Positions 61,701-64,000 of a stretch of 64,000 nt of DNA are shown one piece after another. Every line of letters starts with the position of its first letter. Position 1 is the stretch's first letter. A program made the position numbers and the translations under genes. Source of the stretch: Halothiobacillus sp. Its GTDB lineage: Bacteria > Pseudomonadota > Gammaproteobacteria > Halothiobacillales > Halothiobacillaceae. The stretch covers positions 1-64,000 of the forward strand of contig NZ_JAQTTX010000007.1 of assembly GCF_028710545.1 (NCBI RefSeq), in the 5' to 3' direction. A model generated the notes under the pieces. The model ran no database searches. It saw only the letters and a list, made by a program, of their open reading frames with translations, and was not told the origin of the DNA.

Positions 61701-62271
61701 CACCACGCATAAGCAGAAGAATCTGCTGCTCCATTAAGACAAGCAACTGATTCGACTTGGTTTTCTCTTCCGATTTTGCGGCAATGCGCCCAACGTAGGG
61801 ATTGACGAATATGCGACTCTCTGACCACAGTACGGTCGAGCGCGCCAATACATTTTCCGTATCGACTTCCGCGAGCCCTTGAGACTTTCTCAACCGATTG
61901 ATCATCGGTAGCAGGCTCATGGCGTTCACGGTTGCACCCACGCCCAACCGATCCAACAGAGCGCGCAGCATCCACGCCGCTTCGGTTACTGTCGTAACCA
62001 GTGACTCGGCTTGTTCAGGCCTGGTTTCCAACTGAGTGAGCGCGGACATTTGCTCTTTGAGCATGACGCGCAAAAGTTGGTAATCGGAGACAGCCAGAAC
62101 GGCATCAATGGCTTTAACGGCCTGCAAGGACTCGAAAACGAGCTCATTACCGCCCGCACCGCTGCTCAAATCTTCAAGTGCACGCAGTAACTGATCGATT
62201 TTCTCGTTCAGCCCTTCCCTGAGCCAATCGAGAACAATTGAGTCCACCTTTGATTCTGTGCGCATAGTCAC
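55765..62271 (-). CDS. chpA: Hybrid chemosensory histidine kinase ChpA/PilL
   Basis: A 2168-residue CheA-type kinase controlling type IV pili. In order: a long N-terminal region of helical Hpt-like bundles (1-570); a Glu/Pro/Ser-rich acidic linker (about 580-900); an Hpt domain with HTIKGSSRMVG; a second with HTLLGSARTAG; a third with HTLKGGARMAG; a dimerisation domain (VDADRIDELVNQVGENVLLQARVDRQVN); the HATPase (HMIRNSLAHGIESPEER, DDGRGLD, GRGVGMDVV); a CheW domain; and a C-terminal receiver with VVDDS, the phospho-Asp in VLTDIEMPRMDG and Lys in LGKPYS. The P. aeruginosa homologue is similar in plan. A histidine is present in each Hpt motif. Confidence 0.96.
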   Translation of the reverse strand: MTMRTESKVDSIVLDWLREGLNEKIDQLLRALEDLSSGAGGNELVFESLQAVKAIDAVLAVSDYQLLRVMLKEQMSALTQLETRPEQAESLVTTVTEAAWMLRALLDRLGVGATVNAMSLLPMINRLRKSQGLAEVDTENVLARSTVLWSESRIFVNPYVGRIAAKSEEKTKSNQLLVLMEQQILLLMRGDVAAIPELIQTFDRIIEREVNRAVVVATRSFEELLGAIHQDQGRYLPLAKRMIGRVLRLFRMEIQGRDSLAIRFEAIEFSTDMLLELVRVLPEDRELCGERVSSWHQMLSTEGERVRFLGLETSALTEVAQVLSEELNAAQDVLDLFVRGAKSDLEPLVRIQPRLEQIVGVLATLNYEHESALIQGALEQLTQVTRGSVLLDDDFLMQLAVAIMTTEQVVSQIGHLIVDDSKSLTSVDRVVSEALIPLATACYEDVIASKEAVNTALKPTDQPVASDTLTNAVRLIAGVRNVLEMAELRAAMPLIDGLHRWLYLHVNNLQLVRAETISALAEVSAAIEFYLENLRDHQKEIVQFLDGALQLLPVLNEGAAVIEGDRARETAEPQNLDLGIQTPHTEEPMLPVDESLASMDDLIAQLSMPGPDEIVEESKAPESSEVLHAEETEVDGITAETLDLPETPQTMPVEEREPQPSEPVPDEELTLAGSEETNLHEQQPADSQSEPETAFVAPELSEEASAELPSSEPMQEFTEAAFDLGDLDLTERGQEAGSIEEAAFEEAETETGFNQPTTLTPESTVDQEQPESTLGTVSGGTPQSEVEPLPDFETLDLSLPSAESEPVESSIEWSFLQDASEPAIDLSLPSEENQEPDQEHPSFLAQAANPDLTLEIPSLPKAGSDTEPDAGRVSAHEPEAEMVSSTEMEETSTASAESGFEETLDEIAIEMREVFAEEMQEEVPALVAAARAWSNQGGRDHLVTLRRGFHTIKGSSRMVGLTAIGDWGWAYEHLLNQVLDDRITSTPALRADVLSAVMLMNEALPVLSKGQQPPVSYWQESLGWAEAWSNGQPVDETTSESAVTEPAIEAEIPLTEADMHTVEVQELAEEAPSVADEKIPEEKISEEIPSSEEILHATEEFETETSFDQEIAPDIHAEADHSVASSMAAAVAGEPESEPAQEAIEETVPQPLPVIEDPVLREIFDQESSGYIQQLRHQVDHALVNRISLPCDKELVRLVHTLLGSARTAGVQPIARISNRLEEWIRLLEEHHHSLEHEDLAIFQRSLLMMDRLRQWAIEPSFDQPDEEPIESEIAARIDQLLVELLSTESAAEEVVDEYAAFALPEERKSAEEDAAKTVPAAPEASTPLFERSAALGMSVRPDDLPGEQDPDILQIFLEEAEELLEKADGYIAHWRQHPHDLDSIRLLHRNLHTLKGGARMAGLLNLADVTHLLEDRLDRARDRGGEQTDVLINLVQHTYDALGEMLDLVRRQAPIPAQIKLLAEIANEGSAHAIEALVTDDEALREPVATQEEEPAAVAPFEQPVEAPADETAVTESAEMIESAETTAPHAAAVANEVRREQIRVDADRIDELVNQVGENVLLQARVDRQVNGFERQLFELQQTLTRLRGQLRRLEIQTESQMKAELMAETGLSAEEFDPLEFDRFTQVQELSRGIMESLGDISSIEEAMSDITEQSQLLLLQQSRLGRKLQDGMLALRMVRFNDVVGRLRRIVRQVGDEMGRNAELIIHNGETELDRVTIVGLLPSLEHMIRNSLAHGIESPEERRVLGKPEVGQIEITIESAGGNVTLEMKDDGRGLDLDAIRRKAIERKLIPADIDLSDDEARALIFLPGFSTAGNVSQVAGRGVGMDVVAGAVREMGGFVDLQSEFGKFTRIQLNLPLTQAMTRGILVSVGDDQFAIPYKGVVSVTRMTSIQLAEQYASPKPAVTLNGEQYPLFYLGELLRHEPFNATAQEVGVRPVFLFKLGERRFAIQVDHQLGGIQLFVKSLGPQLGRIPGLSGATISDDGNVILVLELFELVRQFQRRDDRHLDLTAQVGARRRPVVLVVDDSLTVRKVTARTLERNNLDVILARDGVEALGFLHEQKPDVVLTDIEMPRMDGFELLGAIRNDEQTRNVPVIMISSRTGQKHRSRAEALGVSAYLGKPYSEADLIERIESFISGVRGRTGMFGAAMAEDHMILNNEEQG

Positions 62272-62459
62272 AAACCGCTCCTAGGATGTGATCGACAGTC
62301 CTTTGACCACCGAATCCGCCGTTACTTCAGCCGACCGAACGACTGAAAGAACGATCATTCTTTAAGAATTCGAATCCGACACGCGACACTTAAGGACAGC
62401 CTTGTTCACGAATCGGAATAAACACCCTCATGTTATAAGGGGAACCAAACACCCAAATA
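62272..62459 (-). other. Intergenic gap between pilJ and chpA
   Basis: These 188 bases separate pilJ from chpA. They contain no gene. Whether chpA has its own promoter here is not clear from the sequence. Confidence 0.3.
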
Positions 62460-64000
62460 CTAACGATCAGGCATCTTGAAGCCAGCCACCGAGTTATTGA
62501 GCTCTTGCGAGAGCGAACCCAACGCACCGATTTCATCCGCTGCACGCGTCGCCTTATCCGTTGTTTCCTGGGTTTCGGTTCGAATATTGTTCACTGTTTC
62601 TCGAAGATTTGTGGCCACAAGCGCTTCTTGCTCGGTAACCTTCGCAATTTCACTGATCTGCTCGGAAAGGTTCAGTGAAACGGTCTCAATCTCACGGAGT
62701 GCCTTACCGGCATTTTCAGCCAGTGTTGCGCCGCTAACCACGTTGGTCGTGGTCTGTTCCATCGCCAGCATGGCTTCTGATGTATCGGTCTGAATCGTGT
62801 TAACCAGCAATTCGATCTGACGTGTCGCTTTACCGACACGTTCCGCAAGACGCTGCACCTCATCGGCAACCACCGCGAAACCACGCCCCGCTTCACCGGC
62901 CATGGCCGCCTGAATCGCCGCATTCAAGGCCAGAATGTTGGTTTGGTCGGCAATGTCGGTAATCAGGCCAACGATGTCACCAATTTCCTGGGAAGACTCA
63001 CCCAGCCGCTTGATTCGTTTAGCCGTTTCCTGAATCTGCTCACGAATGTTGGCCATGCCTGTAATCGTTTCACGCACGGCATCACCACCACGGTGAGCCA
63101 CATCAACCGAGGACTGCGCTATCAACGCTGATTGTTGCGCATTGAAGGATACCGCTTCGATCTGATCGGACATTTGCGCGATGGCATCGGATACCGAGCT
63201 GATCTTCTCTGCCTGGACGCGGGAAGTTTCCGCCAGCGCACGCGAATCGGCCTGTGAACGCTGTACGGCGCTGGCCACGCGAACGGAGGTGTCGTTGATC
63301 GTCCCGACCAGATCCCGTAGGGCATCGATCGAGTAGTTGACCGAGTCGGCAATCGCGCCGGTAATATCCTCGGTCACCGTGGTGTGTGAGGACAAATCAC
63401 CATCCGCCAGGGTCATCATTTCATCGAGCAGACGCAAAATGGCTTGCTGGTTTCGCTGATTTTGAGCTTCTGTCGCTTTTTGATCTCGCTTGGAATCGCG
63501 CACCAGTACAACACCCAGCCAGGTCAGCAGCAGCAAAGTGATCAAACCGGTGAGATAACCGAAATAAGCCAACTGACCGGCATTGGTCTGATCTTGCGCC
63601 AAGGCGGAAGAAAGCTTGGACACATCACCTGTAAACTCACCGGCAATCTTGTCGATCTTGAGCGCGGCCTGGTTGGCCGCCAGCAAAGTCGGTGCCTCGG
63701 ACAGCAAATCGGAACCGCCCTGGTTGACGGTGGCGAACAACACCGCCACATCACGCAATTTCGCCCGCGCCGCAGGATCGTTGATTTGAGGCGCCATCCG
63801 ATTTCCATTCAGGAAACCGTTCAACACACCACCGAACAGGGCTACATCTCGCCCGAAGCGGTCAGAAGCATTGGCAGCATTCTGTCCGCCCGATGTGATT
63901 TCACTCATGGTCAAACCGATACGCTCGACCAGCATGAGCTGCCGGGTGGCCAAATAGACAACCTGGGGGCTGGCCTGAGCGGCAATCAGGGTTTGCACCA
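62460..64000 (-). CDS. pilJ: Type IV pilus chemoreceptor PilJ (N-terminus beyond the window)
   Basis: The last 513 or so residues of a methyl-accepting chemotaxis protein. A periplasmic PilJ-type region ([19 protein letters not shown]) is followed by a second membrane helix ([24 protein letters not shown]), a HAMP-like segment and the signalling hairpin, whose tip reads [49 protein letters not shown]. Being directly upstream of chpA identifies it as PilJ. The start lies past base 64000. Confidence 0.93.
   Translation of the reverse strand, partial: VQTLIAAQASPQVVYLATRQLMLVERIGLTMSEITSGGQNAANASDRFGRDVALFGGVLNGFLNGNRMAPQINDPAARAKLRDVAVLFATVNQGGSDLLSEAPTLLAANQAALKIDKIAGEFTGDVSKLSSALAQDQTNAGQLAYFGYLTGLITLLLLTWLGVVLVRDSKRDQKATEAQNQRNQQAILRLLDEMMTLADGDLSSHTTVTEDITGAIADSVNYSIDALRDLVGTINDTSVRVASAVQRSQADSRALAETSRVQAEKISSVSDAIAQMSDQIEAVSFNAQQSALIAQSSVDVAHRGGDAVRETITGMANIREQIQETAKRIKRLGESSQEIGDIVGLITDIADQTNILALNAAIQAAMAGEAGRGFAVVADEVQRLAERVGKATRQIELLVNTIQTDTSEAMLAMEQTTTNVVSGATLAENAGKALREIETVSLNLSEQISEIAKVTEQEALVATNLRETVNNIRTETQETTDKATRAADEIGALGSLSQELNNSVAGFKMPDR

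Overview
The window looks like a gammaproteobacterial chromosome. On the right, from about 45.3 kb to the end, is conserved core sequence on the minus strand: ruvB-ruvA-ruvC-yebC, a Bcr/CflA-type exporter, an anthranilate/aminodeoxychorismate synthase glutaminase, cysQ and nudE. It is followed by a cobalamin riboswitch with btuB and btuM, and by the chemosensory pili genes chpC, chpA and pilJ. This set suggests a gammaproteobacterium of the Chromatiales/Halothiobacillus kind, but I cannot name a genus from sequence alone. Everything left of about 45.3 kb is accessory, and the junction is visible: the ybgC gene that normally follows ruvB is cut off after about 19 codons.

Positions 1-23.9 kb hold one biosynthetic gene cluster, all on the plus strand, with most genes overlapping or nearly touching; it starts before the window. 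Its assembly-line proteins are an A-PCP module, a KS-AT-KR-ACP module, two free-standing condensation proteins (one with a damaged active site), a luciferase-like monooxygenase, a KAS III-like enzyme with a remodelled triad and an Sfp-type phosphopantetheinyl transferase. Precursor and tailoring genes include an EPSP-synthase-like protein with a rewritten PEP loop, a medium-chain dehydrogenase, an FrhB-like iron-sulfur flavoprotein, an acyl-CoA dehydrogenase, two class III aminotransferases, two acetyltransferases and an esterase/flavin-reductase fusion. My best guess is a small mixed peptide-polyketide with a shikimate-derived or amino-acid-derived unit; the product is unknown.

Positions 23.9-28.7 kb contain debris of IS21, IS66 and IS256 elements, then a quorum-sensing pair (luxR, luxI) with a 20-bp lux box before luxI, and decayed genes. 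Positions 28.7-32.1 kb are a two-gene cassette of unknown function between about 100-bp imperfect inverted repeats.

Positions 32.2-45.3 kb are a defence island. It has a type I restriction system whose hsdS is split by a 1.3-kb IS3-family element, and an XRE repressor/ImmA-like protease pair. Divergent from that pair is a compact ubiquitin-like conjugation operon: Ubl, E2, a JAMM-protease/E1 fusion and a DUF6527 protein. Two copies of the same palindrome (GTTCG-N6-CGAAC) sit on the two divergent promoters, so the repressor probably controls its own gene and the ubiquitin-like operon. This pairing is the most interesting system in the window.
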